64,000 bases of DNA from Desulfobulbaceae bacterium DB1. GTDB taxonomy: Bacteria > Desulfobacterota > Desulfobulbia > Desulfobulbales > SURF-16. Positions 41,910 through 49,791 of the stretch are shown piece by piece. The translations under genes were made by a program, and so were the position numbers. The first letter of the stretch is position 1. Every line of letters starts with the position of its first letter. The notes under the pieces are model-generated. The model saw only the letters and a list, made by a program, of their open reading frames with translations. It searched no databases and had not been told where the DNA came from. Location of the stretch: NCBI GenBank assembly GCA_001914235.1, contig MQUF01000004.1:1-64000 (forward strand), in the 5' to 3' direction.

Positions 41910-42359
41910 TCAATATCCCATATGCTTATGCTGGCGGTGACATTTGGTGCAGACGTTTACCGGGATGCTCAGGGTGCTCAGATGGGCCTCCACCGTGGGC
42001 GCATTGACGTGCAGGCTTGCCGGGCCGTGGCATGCCTCGCACTGGACATTTTTCATGTGCGGCGTCTTTTCGACGCTGACGAAGCCGCCCGGTTCATTGT
42101 AGCCGGTGGTGTGGCAGGGCAGGCATTGCGCATCGTGTTCCTTGCCCCGCATCTCAAGAATGCGGAAGTTACGCGAATATTTCCAGTCGGAATAGGTTCT
42201 GACATGTTCGGGATGGCATTCGATGCATTTTTCCATTCCCACATAATAGGGTTCTTCGGGTTTGCTCTCGGCTGCCGCGCCGCTGATCTCGGACCAGGCA
42301 GCCCCGCCGAACCAGGCCATGATGACCAGCAGGATGGTTCCCGTGTTAAAACGTTTCAT
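41910..42359 (-). CDS. Periplasmic tetrahaem c-type cytochrome
   Basis: A 149-residue exported protein: signal peptide about 1-28, then four CxxCH haem sites (CIECH, CLPCH, CEACH, CTKCH). The spacing, with extra histidines (ASLHVNAP, HRQHKHMGY), is that of the cytochrome c554-like multihaem family. Periplasmic. Electron partner or ligand donor for the haem-sensor kinase encoded directly after it is likely. AAGGAGG lies upstream. First gene behind the riboswitch. Confidence 0.9.
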   Translation of the reverse strand: MKRFNTGTILLVIMAWFGGAAWSEISGAAAESKPEEPYYVGMEKCIECHPEHVRTYSDWKYSRNFRILEMRGKEHDAQCLPCHTTGYNEPGGFVSVEKTPHMKNVQCEACHGPASLHVNAPTVEAHLSTLSIPVNVCTKCHRQHKHMGY

Positions 42360-42401
42360 AGCGTTCCTCCTTGTTTCAGCAGGGAGCGGAGACAGGGCGA
42401 T

Positions 42402-42525
42402 AAAAAAGCCGAGCCGCCCCTTTCTTTGTATAAGGCAACCCGGCTAACTATGGAAAGAGCTTGTCTGCGATGCAGTCCATGGCCCCGTGGCTTTCCGTCC
42501 CTGTCTCTCGACAGGTTTGGCTTTA
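42402..42525 (-). promoter_or_regulatory. GEMM-I (cyclic dinucleotide) riboswitch with terminator platform
   Basis: On the minus strand the 5' leader contains AAACC, a hairpin CTGTC-GAGA-GACAG, GGGACGGAAAGCC, a second stem-loop and AGCCGGGTTGCC, the signature order of GEMM-I aptamers; the tract resembles Geobacter leaders closely. The final AGCCGGGTTGCC can alternatively pair with the downstream GGCGGCTCGGCT (with G-U pairs), followed by TTTTTT, an intrinsic terminator. Ligand binding would hold the first partner and prevent termination, so an ON switch is predicted. At the position that separates c-di-GMP from cGAMP binders I read G (c-di-GMP type). Confidence 0.85.
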
Positions 42526-42694
42526 TTTCATAATAAAAATGGTACTTTGGCCTCCGCTAAAATACAAGCGAAATGTCAAGAAAACCGGAAGGCGAGGTTT
42601 CCGGCGAAAGAGGATGCCTGGGCGGAAACGGCAGCAGGAGCCGCCTCGAAATTGCCGAAAAGCGCGGTGTTTTTCTTGGCGAGTCCTGAAAGAA

Positions 42695-44437
42695 TTACCC
42701 CCGGCAGGCGGCGAGCTGTTCCCTGGCGAAGTCAATGGTCGGGTCCATGGACAGGGCCAGCTCAAAATATTTTGCCGCCTCCGTAATCTTGCCGATCTTC
42801 CGGTAATTGACCCCGAGATTGGCGTAGTCGATGGCCGAGTTGGGGGCCAGTTCCACTGCCCGGTGAAAGTGGGTGATGGCCTTGTCGAACTGGGAAAGTT
42901 TATAGTAGCAGACCCCCATGATATTGTGCATGTCCGGTCGTTCCTCGTCGTGGGCCAGCCCCTGGCGGATGGTGATGATGGCCTCGTCGAACAGGCCGAG
43001 GTTTTTCTGGCAGTCGCCGATAAAGGAGTGAATATAGGGAATGTCCTCCTGCTCCGGGGTCATGGAGAGCGCCTTTTGCAGATGGAGGAGCGCCTCTTCA
43101 AGTCGGCCGGTTTCGATGAGATTCTTGCCCAGGTAGAATTCCAGGTAATAGGCCTGGGGCAGGATCCGCTGCATGGCAAGCAGTCGCTCCCGGCGGAGCA
43201 GGGGATCGGTGATCTTTTCCGCAACCAGCTTGGCGGCAAAAAGCCCGACATTGCTGATGCGGGACCGTTCGCGGAAATGGGCGCCGGGCACGATGGTGTA
43301 AAGGGCGGGCACCTGCAGGGCCGGATGGGTGACATCGATCATGTAGACCTCCATGTTGATGCGGGCCAGGGCCTTGAGGTAGTTTTCCACCTCCACCCGG
43401 ATATTGCTGTCGCTGATGTCAACCATTTCCGGCACGGAAATTGTTTTGTCCGTATGGGTCAGATAGCGGACCTCGTCCATGGACAGGGGTTTCGGCAGGC
43501 CGCTTGCCACGTAATTTGCCTGGGAATTGAAGTCGCCCGCCAGTTGGGCAACCTCGGTCAGGGCGCGGATGATGGCCTTGTCCGGGCCCGGGGTGGTGCC
43601 GGCGGTGTAAACGATTTCGCTGGTGGCCGGGAAGGTTGCGCGGTCGATGGCCAGGGCGGCCACGGTGGGAATGCCGGTGTCCAGGGTGAAGTCATTGAGA
43701 TAGACCTCGATGCCGTTTCTGGTGAATTTCGCCATCAGGTCGCGCACCACCGGGTCCGTGCTTGTTGATACGTCAATTGCCGGGGTGAGGATTTTTTCAT
43801 GGCTGACCACGGCGGAGACATGGCGTTCGACAATCTCGCAGATGCCCTGACTGATGGCCTCTTCCACCGTGTTGCCGGCGCAGGGGCCGTTGAATTCGTT
43901 GATGGCGTAAAACCAGCTGAACGGCACCAGGACCTCTTCCTCCTTGCCCAGATTGGTGGCCCAGGTCCACTGGATGGGAATGTCTTTGATCAGCTGTTCC
44001 AGGGTGTCGAGGCCGGTTGTGGTGTCGTGCACCGACTGCAGCAGCTTTTCCAGGGGCAGCAGGGGCAGGCCTGATTTTTTCAGATTGGCGTAGGTGTCGA
44101 GGATGAAGTTGTCCGGGTTTTTCATGAAGCTGAAGAAGCTGAACCGTTCAGCCAGTTCCATGCAGGCGCTGGCCTGGGACTGTTCCGGAGTGCTGCCCTT
44201 GCCCATCTGTTTCTTGTTGCCGATGGTGGCCAGGGCGTCCTTGCCGCAGATGCTGAAGTAAACCGGGATGTCCAGCCGGCCGTTATCGATGCGGCGCACC
44301 TCCTGCAACACGTCAAGCTTGACTTCCCTGAGCTTGTCCTTGAAGCGCCGGACCGTTTCGGTGGGGTCGCAGACCTTGTCCTGATCCAGGGTATAGTGCT
44401 TGAAAGAGTCGGCCAGGCGGATTTGTTTTTTCTCCAT
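42695..44437 (-). CDS. YcaO domain protein with C-terminal TPR repeats
   Basis: A 580-residue soluble protein. Residues about 60-420 are a YcaO ATP-dependent cyclodehydratase-like domain, with acidic ATP/Mg residues in SACMELAERFSFF (about 90) and QGICEIVERHVSAV (about 197). Residues about 440-575 form TPR repeats (LGDCQKNLGLFDEA, MGVCYYKLSQFDKA, LGVNYRKIGKITEA). YcaO enzymes activate amide backbones (azolines, thioamides) or modify ribosomal protein S12. No precursor peptide, TfuA or maturation gene is seen nearby. E. coli YcaO has a similar length with a helical C-terminus, so a general role is as likely as a peptide-product role. Confidence 0.88.
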   Translation of the reverse strand: MEKKQIRLADSFKHYTLDQDKVCDPTETVRRFKDKLREVKLDVLQEVRRIDNGRLDIPVYFSICGKDALATIGNKKQMGKGSTPEQSQASACMELAERFSFFSFMKNPDNFILDTYANLKKSGLPLLPLEKLLQSVHDTTTGLDTLEQLIKDIPIQWTWATNLGKEEEVLVPFSWFYAINEFNGPCAGNTVEEAISQGICEIVERHVSAVVSHEKILTPAIDVSTSTDPVVRDLMAKFTRNGIEVYLNDFTLDTGIPTVAALAIDRATFPATSEIVYTAGTTPGPDKAIIRALTEVAQLAGDFNSQANYVASGLPKPLSMDEVRYLTHTDKTISVPEMVDISDSNIRVEVENYLKALARINMEVYMIDVTHPALQVPALYTIVPGAHFRERSRISNVGLFAAKLVAEKITDPLLRRERLLAMQRILPQAYYLEFYLGKNLIETGRLEEALLHLQKALSMTPEQEDIPYIHSFIGDCQKNLGLFDEAIITIRQGLAHDEERPDMHNIMGVCYYKLSQFDKAITHFHRAVELAPNSAIDYANLGVNYRKIGKITEAAKYFELALSMDPTIDFAREQLAACRG

Positions 44438-44532
44438 GATGTTTCCTCGTGCTGCTTGCTTATGAACAGAAAGAAATTGAATTTTTGTCGATCCAGACAG
44501 CTATTACCCGATTTCAGCTTTTTTGCAAGCCT

Positions 44533-45603
44533 TCAACGCCGGCGCAGCAGCTCCTCGAAGGCCTCGGTCAGTCTGACAAACTCATCGTGCTCGCCGCCGA
44601 TGTCCGGATGGAGTTCCTTGGCCTTGCGGCGGTAAAGTTTTGTCAGCTCTTTTTTGCTGAGTCCAGCCAGTTTTTCCTTTGTTTCCCCGAAGATCGCGCC
44701 GGCCGCGTCCATGGAGACCGTGGGGCTTTTCGGGGGGGCGCCGAAGGTGCGGTGGCTGTTGATAAACCGGCGGATGTAATCATTGAGCGCCTGGCTTGCC
44801 CCGAAATCATAATCAAAAAAGAGGATCAGGTAGCGGATGAGATAGGGCTGCAGCCCGTCCGGCACCGCCATTCCCTTCCATAATTCGGGGTCGCGGTTCA
44901 GGCAACAGAGGGCGTCGACAAAACAGGCATCGAGTTTTTCTTCGTTTAAGCCCTGGGGCATGATGCGGGCAAAGGACTCGCTGAAATGCCGCTGCAGATT
45001 GAAAACGGCATACAAATACTGTTTGACCTCGTCGGCATGGAAGACCTGTTCCCGGCTGATGAAAAACTGTTCCTTTTCGTCGCGGGATTTGCCCAGCAAG
45101 CGGCGGCACAGCTTGTCCGGCATGCGGTGCAGGCCGCTTTGGTCGATGGAGCCGTACCAGAGGTAGTGGAGCCGTCTGCGGTCGAATTCGTGGATTTCCC
45201 CGGCAATGGCGGCACGTTCCTCGACGGAAAGCGGGGAAATTTTCGTTTGTCGGCCACGACTCCTGAAAGGCTCCAGTTTGTCGCGCACATCCTTTCCGAC
45301 AAAAGGCCACAGCAGCTCTTCCGCCATTTCCCCGGCATCGCCGGCAACAAAAGGGCGGATCGCGTCAATCACCCTGTCGTCAACGCAGTAGCCGTGGCCG
45401 CCGAGAGGGACGATGAATCGGCTCGGGTTGTCGCCCAGGTCAAATATTTGCCGAGAAGAAAGCAGACCGCTTTCTTCATCCCGGCAGGTCTGCCGGAAAA
45501 AGTAGCGCGGGCGTGCGCCGTAAAGGGCGCGAGCCAGGTACAGACTTTTTTCCGGCCGAACGGGACGCCGGTCAACCGGGTTTTCTCCGCTGTTTTTTTT
45601 CAT
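44533..45603 (-). CDS. J-domain protein with C-terminal DnaJ domain
   Basis: A 356-residue soluble protein whose J-domain is at the C-terminus (about 308-356): LSKKELTKLYRRKAKELHPDIGG carries the HPD motif that stimulates DnaK. The larger N-terminal part (1-300) is basic and of no domain I recognise; it may be the client-binding region. It is encoded 95 bp before the YcaO-TPR gene on the same strand and could be co-transcribed. No zinc finger, so it is a class C type partner. Confidence 0.8.
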   Translation of the reverse strand: MKKNSGENPVDRRPVRPEKSLYLARALYGARPRYFFRQTCRDEESGLLSSRQIFDLGDNPSRFIVPLGGHGYCVDDRVIDAIRPFVAGDAGEMAEELLWPFVGKDVRDKLEPFRSRGRQTKISPLSVEERAAIAGEIHEFDRRRLHYLWYGSIDQSGLHRMPDKLCRRLLGKSRDEKEQFFISREQVFHADEVKQYLYAVFNLQRHFSESFARIMPQGLNEEKLDACFVDALCCLNRDPELWKGMAVPDGLQPYLIRYLILFFDYDFGASQALNDYIRRFINSHRTFGAPPKSPTVSMDAAGAIFGETKEKLAGLSKKELTKLYRRKAKELHPDIGGEHDEFVRLTEAFEELLRRR

Positions 45604-45866
45604 TCGGCGGTCTTCTTTTTTTCAGGTCATGGAACCTTTTTACCTGGATATCGTGTTAAGTAAGACAGGTGCCGGTCCTGAAAAATCTGAATTACGTACA
45701 TACGCTTTCTCCGGCCTGTCTTCACGGGTGACGACTTATGATAATGCCGTCAATAATACTCAGAAGATCCCTTCAGCTCCAAGACAAAAGAACTTCGCTT
45801 CGTTTTTTTTGTCATTCCGGGTCATGCGACATTATGCCGCATTGTCTTTTCCAGATTAAAATATAA

Positions 45867-45904
45867 TAATAGTTACGAACTTTAATAGTTGGGCAACTAT
45901 TAAA
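45867..45904. promoter_or_regulatory. Palindrome with extra half-site upstream of the dihaem peroxidase
   Basis: Arms TTTAATAGTT and AACTATTAAA separated by GGGC (45881-45904) form a perfect 10-bp inverted repeat about 30 bp before the start codon. A third copy of the half-site TAATAGTT lies at 45867-45874. This looks like an operator for a dimeric regulator. The rest of the 331-bp gap (45604-45934) is A+T-rich near the gene and shows no other gene. Confidence 0.7.
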
Positions 45905-45934
45905 TATTTATTAAAATTTGAAAAGGAGATCAAA

Positions 45935-47038
45935 ATGAAAAAAGTGTTATTGTCATCAGCGGTAATGTCACTGGTTCTGGTTGCCGGCAGCGCCTTTGCT
46001 CTTACCCTTGAAGAGCAGATGGGCAGACACGTTTACATGGATAAGGACCTGTCCTTGAACAGCACCCAGTCATGCGCCACCTGTCATCACCGCTCCTCCG
46101 GCTTTGCCGATCCGACCAACAGCCGCGACCCCTATAACACCATTGTCTCCCTTGGCGACGACGGTGTTTCCAAAGGCGGCCGCAACGCCCCCACGGCCGC
46201 CTATTGCGGATACAGTCCGATTCTCCAGCAGAATGAGGACGGCGAGTGGTTCGGCGGTATGTTCTGGGACGGCAGAAAAACCGGTGAAGTGCTTGGCGAT
46301 CCGCTGGCCGAGCAGGCCCAGGGTCCGCCACTGAACCCGGTGGAAATGAATATGCCGTCCGCCGGTGCCGTGGTGGAACGGGTTGCCGCGTCTCAATATG
46401 CCCACCTGTATGTCGAATATTTCGGCCCTGAATTCTTTGCCATTTACGGCGACGACGACACCCCGGACGGCTTTCTCGATTTCAAGGTCGATTACGCCTA
46501 TGAAATGATCGCCCGCATGGTGGCCGCCTATGAGCGCTCTTCCGAGGTCAGCCCGTTTGATTCAAAGTTCGACAACGGCACGCTGAACGCCCAGGAACAA
46601 AACGGCGCCGCTCTTTTTAAAGCCAACTGCGCGTCATGTCATCCGGATGTTGTCGTCGGCTCCGAGCCGGCCGCGCTTTTCACCAACTACGGCTATGTCA
46701 ATATCGGCGTGCCGGAAAATCCGATGATTTCCGACCCTGCCGATGATACTGATGACGATCTCGGACTCGGCTTTGTCAAGGAAGGGGAGGACGGCAAATT
46801 CAAGGTGCCGACCCTGCGCAACATTGCCCTGACCGCGCCATACACCCATAACGGTTCTTTTGCCACCCTGCGGGACATGGTTTCCTTTATCAATGACCGG
46901 AGCGGCTTTACCCCCGACGTGGCGGCCAATCTGAGCGACGCCACGGGAAGCATGGGGTTGACCGAGGCGCAAATCGATGACATTGTCGCCTTCCTCAATA
47001 CCCTGAACGACGGCGGGATGATGCGAAACGGCAGATAA
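45935..47038 (+). CDS. Dihaem cytochrome c peroxidase (MauG/CCP family)
   Basis: A 367-residue exported protein: signal peptide about 1-23, high-potential side motif SCATCHH (C47-H51), second haem NCASCHP (about 230) and family stretches such as KVPTLRNIALTAPYTHNG (about 290). It reduces hydrogen peroxide to water in the periplasm with electrons from small cytochromes. AAAGGAG precedes the ATG. It stands alone between a palindromic control site and a strong terminator, so it is controlled separately; the palindrome suggests stress regulation. Confidence 0.92.
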   Translation: MKKVLLSSAVMSLVLVAGSAFALTLEEQMGRHVYMDKDLSLNSTQSCATCHHRSSGFADPTNSRDPYNTIVSLGDDGVSKGGRNAPTAAYCGYSPILQQNEDGEWFGGMFWDGRKTGEVLGDPLAEQAQGPPLNPVEMNMPSAGAVVERVAASQYAHLYVEYFGPEFFAIYGDDDTPDGFLDFKVDYAYEMIARMVAAYERSSEVSPFDSKFDNGTLNAQEQNGAALFKANCASCHPDVVVGSEPAALFTNYGYVNIGVPENPMISDPADDTDDDLGLGFVKEGEDGKFKVPTLRNIALTAPYTHNGSFATLRDMVSFINDRSGFTPDVAANLSDATGSMGLTEAQIDDIVAFLNTLNDGGMMRNGR

Positions 47039-47070
47039 GGATCGGTTTTTTTCAGATCCGCGTCACACAA

Positions 47071-47109
47071 AAAAACCGGGGCCATGCGAAGATGGTCCCG
47101 GTTTTTTTT
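47071..47109. terminator. Terminator after the peroxidase gene
   Basis: AAAACCGGG and CCATG-side bases pair with ATGG and CCCGGTTTT, flanked by A-run and T-run, so it can work on both strands. The convergent radical SAM gene ends within it. Confidence 0.9.
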
Positions 47110-48400
47110 ATCGCAGCGGCGGATTGAAATAGCCGAAGCGCAGTTCGGGGAAACGGGTTTTCAGCTGCTGCAGCCAGGCCCGCATGCCCATCGGCTTTCC
47201 CCTGGCCGGATGCTGCACGGTGTCAAAGTACCAGTCCGGGTCCATGTTGAGGTTGCGCAATTGGATGAGGTCGGGTCGGTAGAGGTCAACGATGTCGCAC
47301 AGGGCGGCGTATTCATCCGGATCATCGGTAAATCCCGGCAGGATGAAATAGTTGAGGGACACGAAGCGCCCCGCTTTTTTCATCACCAGGATCGATTCGA
47401 GCACGTTTTTAAAGGAAAAGCCCTGGGGCCGGTAATAAAGGGTGTGGCATCCCTTGCGGGCGCTGTTCATGCTGACCCGGATGGAATCAAGCCCCGCCGC
47501 CGCCAGGCGTTCCACCGCCTCCGGCAGGCTGGCGTTGCTGTTTAAATTGATTGTTCCCTTGTCCGTTTGTTTGCGGATCAGCTGGATGGCCTTTTCAATG
47601 GTCGCGTGCTGCAGCAGTGGTTCCCCTTCGCAACCCTGGCCGAAGCTGACCACCGGCCTGGGCGCGGTGTTGAGATGCGCCACCGCCACCTCGGCGATTT
47701 CCGCCGGTTTCGGCACAAAGCGGATACGTTCCTGGGTGGACGGGCAACATCCCGAGGGCTGCAGGGAGATGCAGCCGACACAGTTGGCGTTGCAGGCGGG
47801 CGAGGTGGGCAGCGGCGCCTCATAGCGGCCGAGGAAATAATTTTTTGCCGCCGGACAGCTGTAGGTAAGGCTGCATTTTCCCAGGTGTTGGATAAGGCGG
47901 TTGGCCGGGAAGGCCTTCATCTTGCCGGTTGTTTTTTTCTTGATCTGAGAGGGGTTGAAACCGGCGCTTTCCTGGCGGATGTCGTCGTCGCTGCGGAAAC
48001 CGCAGACCCAGAAGCGGTCGTCAAGCCAGCCGACGGCGGTATAGGCGAAAAGGGGAAGGTGATCGACGTCCGGGGTTGCTTTTTCAAAGGCGGCGGAATA
48101 AATGGCGGTATGGGCCGGGGCCATGAAGGCAGCCACTGCCTGGATGGGGCTGCTGGAATCATAGGGGTCGACATCAAGCAGAACCGGGTCGCCGCTTTCT
48201 TTTTCAATACCGATGGGCAAGCGGTTCGGCAGGACAAACAGCTCACTGCCTTCGGGCAGGGGAATGATGTCTTCCAGTTCCGGTCTGAAAAACCAGGAGC
48301 CGCTTCGCCCCGCCATTTCCAGTTCCGGAAAATCCTGTATTTCACCGTTTGCATTGGCAAAAACCAGCGAAGGCAAACGGGTGGGATGCTGCGCATTCAT
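47108..48400 (-). CDS. Radical SAM protein
   Basis: A 430-residue radical SAM enzyme. The cluster motif CNANCVGC (C203, C207, C210) is preceded by an unusual long N-terminal region of 200 residues with extra cysteines (C176, C182) and followed by C218-C219. Motifs FGQGCEGEPLL and SIRVSMNSA belong to the SAM barrel. The substrate is not known. It lies 15 bp from a small helical gene on the same strand and may be co-transcribed with it. Confidence 0.82.
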   Translation of the reverse strand: MNAQHPTRLPSLVFANANGEIQDFPELEMAGRSGSWFFRPELEDIIPLPEGSELFVLPNRLPIGIEKESGDPVLLDVDPYDSSSPIQAVAAFMAPAHTAIYSAAFEKATPDVDHLPLFAYTAVGWLDDRFWVCGFRSDDDIRQESAGFNPSQIKKKTTGKMKAFPANRLIQHLGKCSLTYSCPAAKNYFLGRYEAPLPTSPACNANCVGCISLQPSGCCPSTQERIRFVPKPAEIAEVAVAHLNTAPRPVVSFGQGCEGEPLLQHATIEKAIQLIRKQTDKGTINLNSNASLPEAVERLAAAGLDSIRVSMNSARKGCHTLYYRPQGFSFKNVLESILVMKKAGRFVSLNYFILPGFTDDPDEYAALCDIVDLYRPDLIQLRNLNMDPDWYFDTVQHPARGKPMGMRAWLQQLKTRFPELRFGYFNPPLR

Positions 48401-48415
48401 GCAGAAAGGCGCTTT

Positions 48416-48847
48416 TTATATGTCTTCAGGGCGAATCTTGTTCAGAATCGAGTCAACCGCCTTGTAGATATCAACATCGTCGCCAAAGACATCCTCGATC
48501 TTTGAGTGATTAACCAGATCCTCGATGATGTACTGGGTCAGGTAGAGGCTGATGAAGTTCGGATTGGCCGCAAGTTGCCGCAAGGGGGCAATTTTAAACT
48601 GCAGGTCAAACTCTTCCATGTCCTGAAGGTTTTTCAGCAGGTTGGCGAATACTTCCCTGATGGCGCTGTCCGAGGTGGTTTCAATAATATGCTGATCCAT
48701 CAGGCGCTGAACCAGTTTTTGTGCAAGCTCGTCGGCAAATTTGTATGCCGATGAAAGCATTATTTTGCGTTCCTGTTCCCTTTTCCGGTCAATTGCCCTC
48801 ACTGCTTTGTTGCCTGCGCGGTAAGGATTGCTTGAATGATGTCCCAT
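48416..48847 (-). CDS. Small uncharacterised helical protein
   Basis: A 143-residue soluble, mostly helical, acidic protein without a family I recognise. N-terminus MGHHSSNPYRAGNKAVRAID is basic, the remainder (RLMDQHIIETTSDSAIREVF) amphipathic. No cysteines of note and no signal peptide. It precedes the radical SAM gene by 15 bp, so a partner role is conceivable but not shown. Confidence 0.65.
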   Translation of the reverse strand: MGHHSSNPYRAGNKAVRAIDRKREQERKIMLSSAYKFADELAQKLVQRLMDQHIIETTSDSAIREVFANLLKNLQDMEEFDLQFKIAPLRQLAANPNFISLYLTQYIIEDLVNHSKIEDVFGDDVDIYKAVDSILNKIRPEDI

Positions 48848-49043
48848 GGTGTTCTCCTGTCATGTCTGTTTGAGTTTTTTTATTTAACCGGTGCGGACGG
48901 AAAGGGCCAGAAATTTCTTTTTGAAAGGGAGGAAAAATTCGAGTATAGAAAAGATTTTATGACTGGAAAGGGCACAAGCGGACCATGGTGTCGGCGCAGG
49001 CCGCCGTTTTGCAAAAAACAACACGATGAAAAAGGAATGACAG

Positions 49044-49646
49044 ATGAATATTACCGTCTTGCTGCCCGCCGGCCGTTTGCCGCTCGCCGTCATGGGCAAG
49101 GCCCATGAGCTTGCCGAGCGATACGGGCTTGGCGTTTATCTTTCGCTTACCCAGAATCTGCGATTGATCAATGTGCCGGAGGATGTGGCGGATACCGTGA
49201 AGGCCGAGCTGGCGGCGCTGGGCGCCCAGTTCAAGGGGCCGGGGAAATTCCCGCTGCCCAGGGTGTGCGTCGGTGAAACCCACTGCAACCTGGGCATTAT
49301 TGATACGGAACTGCTTTCCTCGAAAATTCTCGCCCGCTTTGCGGACAAGGCGCAGACCAAGCCGAAATTCAAGATTGCCGTAGCCGCCTGCCCGCTTTGC
49401 TGTTCCGCGCCGAAAACAACCGATATCGGTATTGTCGCCAGCAGGGCCGGATTTGAACTGTATGCCGGCGGCAAAGGCGGACCGTACCCCAGGGAAGGGC
49501 GGCGCATTCTGGCCAGGGCCACGGAAGAGCAGGTGTTGGAGTTTGTGGAAAAGCTGGTCAATTTCCATGACGCCCACACCAAGAAAAAACAGCGCATGCG
49601 CAAACTGCTCGATCATCCCGAGTTTCCGTATCCGGATGCGGTGTGA
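49044..49646 (+). CDS. Small siroheme-[4Fe-4S]-motif protein
   Basis: A 200-residue soluble protein with the sulfite/nitrite reductase half-domain. The ferredoxin-like N-terminal part (about 1-65) is followed by RVCVGETHCNLG (C75-X5-C81) and ACPLCCSAP (C116-X3-C120), the C-X5-C...C-X3-C pattern that binds siroheme and a 4Fe-4S cluster. At one third the size of a full reductase it cannot be a complete DsrA/B or Nir. AAAGGA precedes the ATG. It is monocistronic with a terminator. Small members of this family occur in anaerobes; the reaction is unknown. Confidence 0.82.
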   Translation: MNITVLLPAGRLPLAVMGKAHELAERYGLGVYLSLTQNLRLINVPEDVADTVKAELAALGAQFKGPGKFPLPRVCVGETHCNLGIIDTELLSSKILARFADKAQTKPKFKIAVAACPLCCSAPKTTDIGIVASRAGFELYAGGKGGPYPREGRRILARATEEQVLEFVEKLVNFHDAHTKKKQRMRKLLDHPEFPYPDAV

Positions 49647-49696
49647 CCCCGGCGGCAAGAAGACCTGCCGTTGATAATATATAAACGGCAAAAAAA

Positions 49697-49723
49697 ACGC
49701 GCAGAAACCTGCGCGTTTTTTTT
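49697..49723. terminator. Terminator between the siroheme-motif gene and the large exported protein
   Basis: ACGCGCAG pairs with CTGCGCGT around AAAC, with an A-run on the left and T-run on the right. It can act for both convergent genes. Confidence 0.9.
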
Positions 49724-49791
49724 ACCTTCGGGAGTACTGTCTGAGGGGAGAAAACCAGAGACTTCTCCTCCCCTCTGGCGGATCAACGAAG

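Noticed and set aside
45629-45859. A 76-codon frame before the peroxidase gene
   Set aside because: No ribosome site or family; overlaps an A+T-rich control region.
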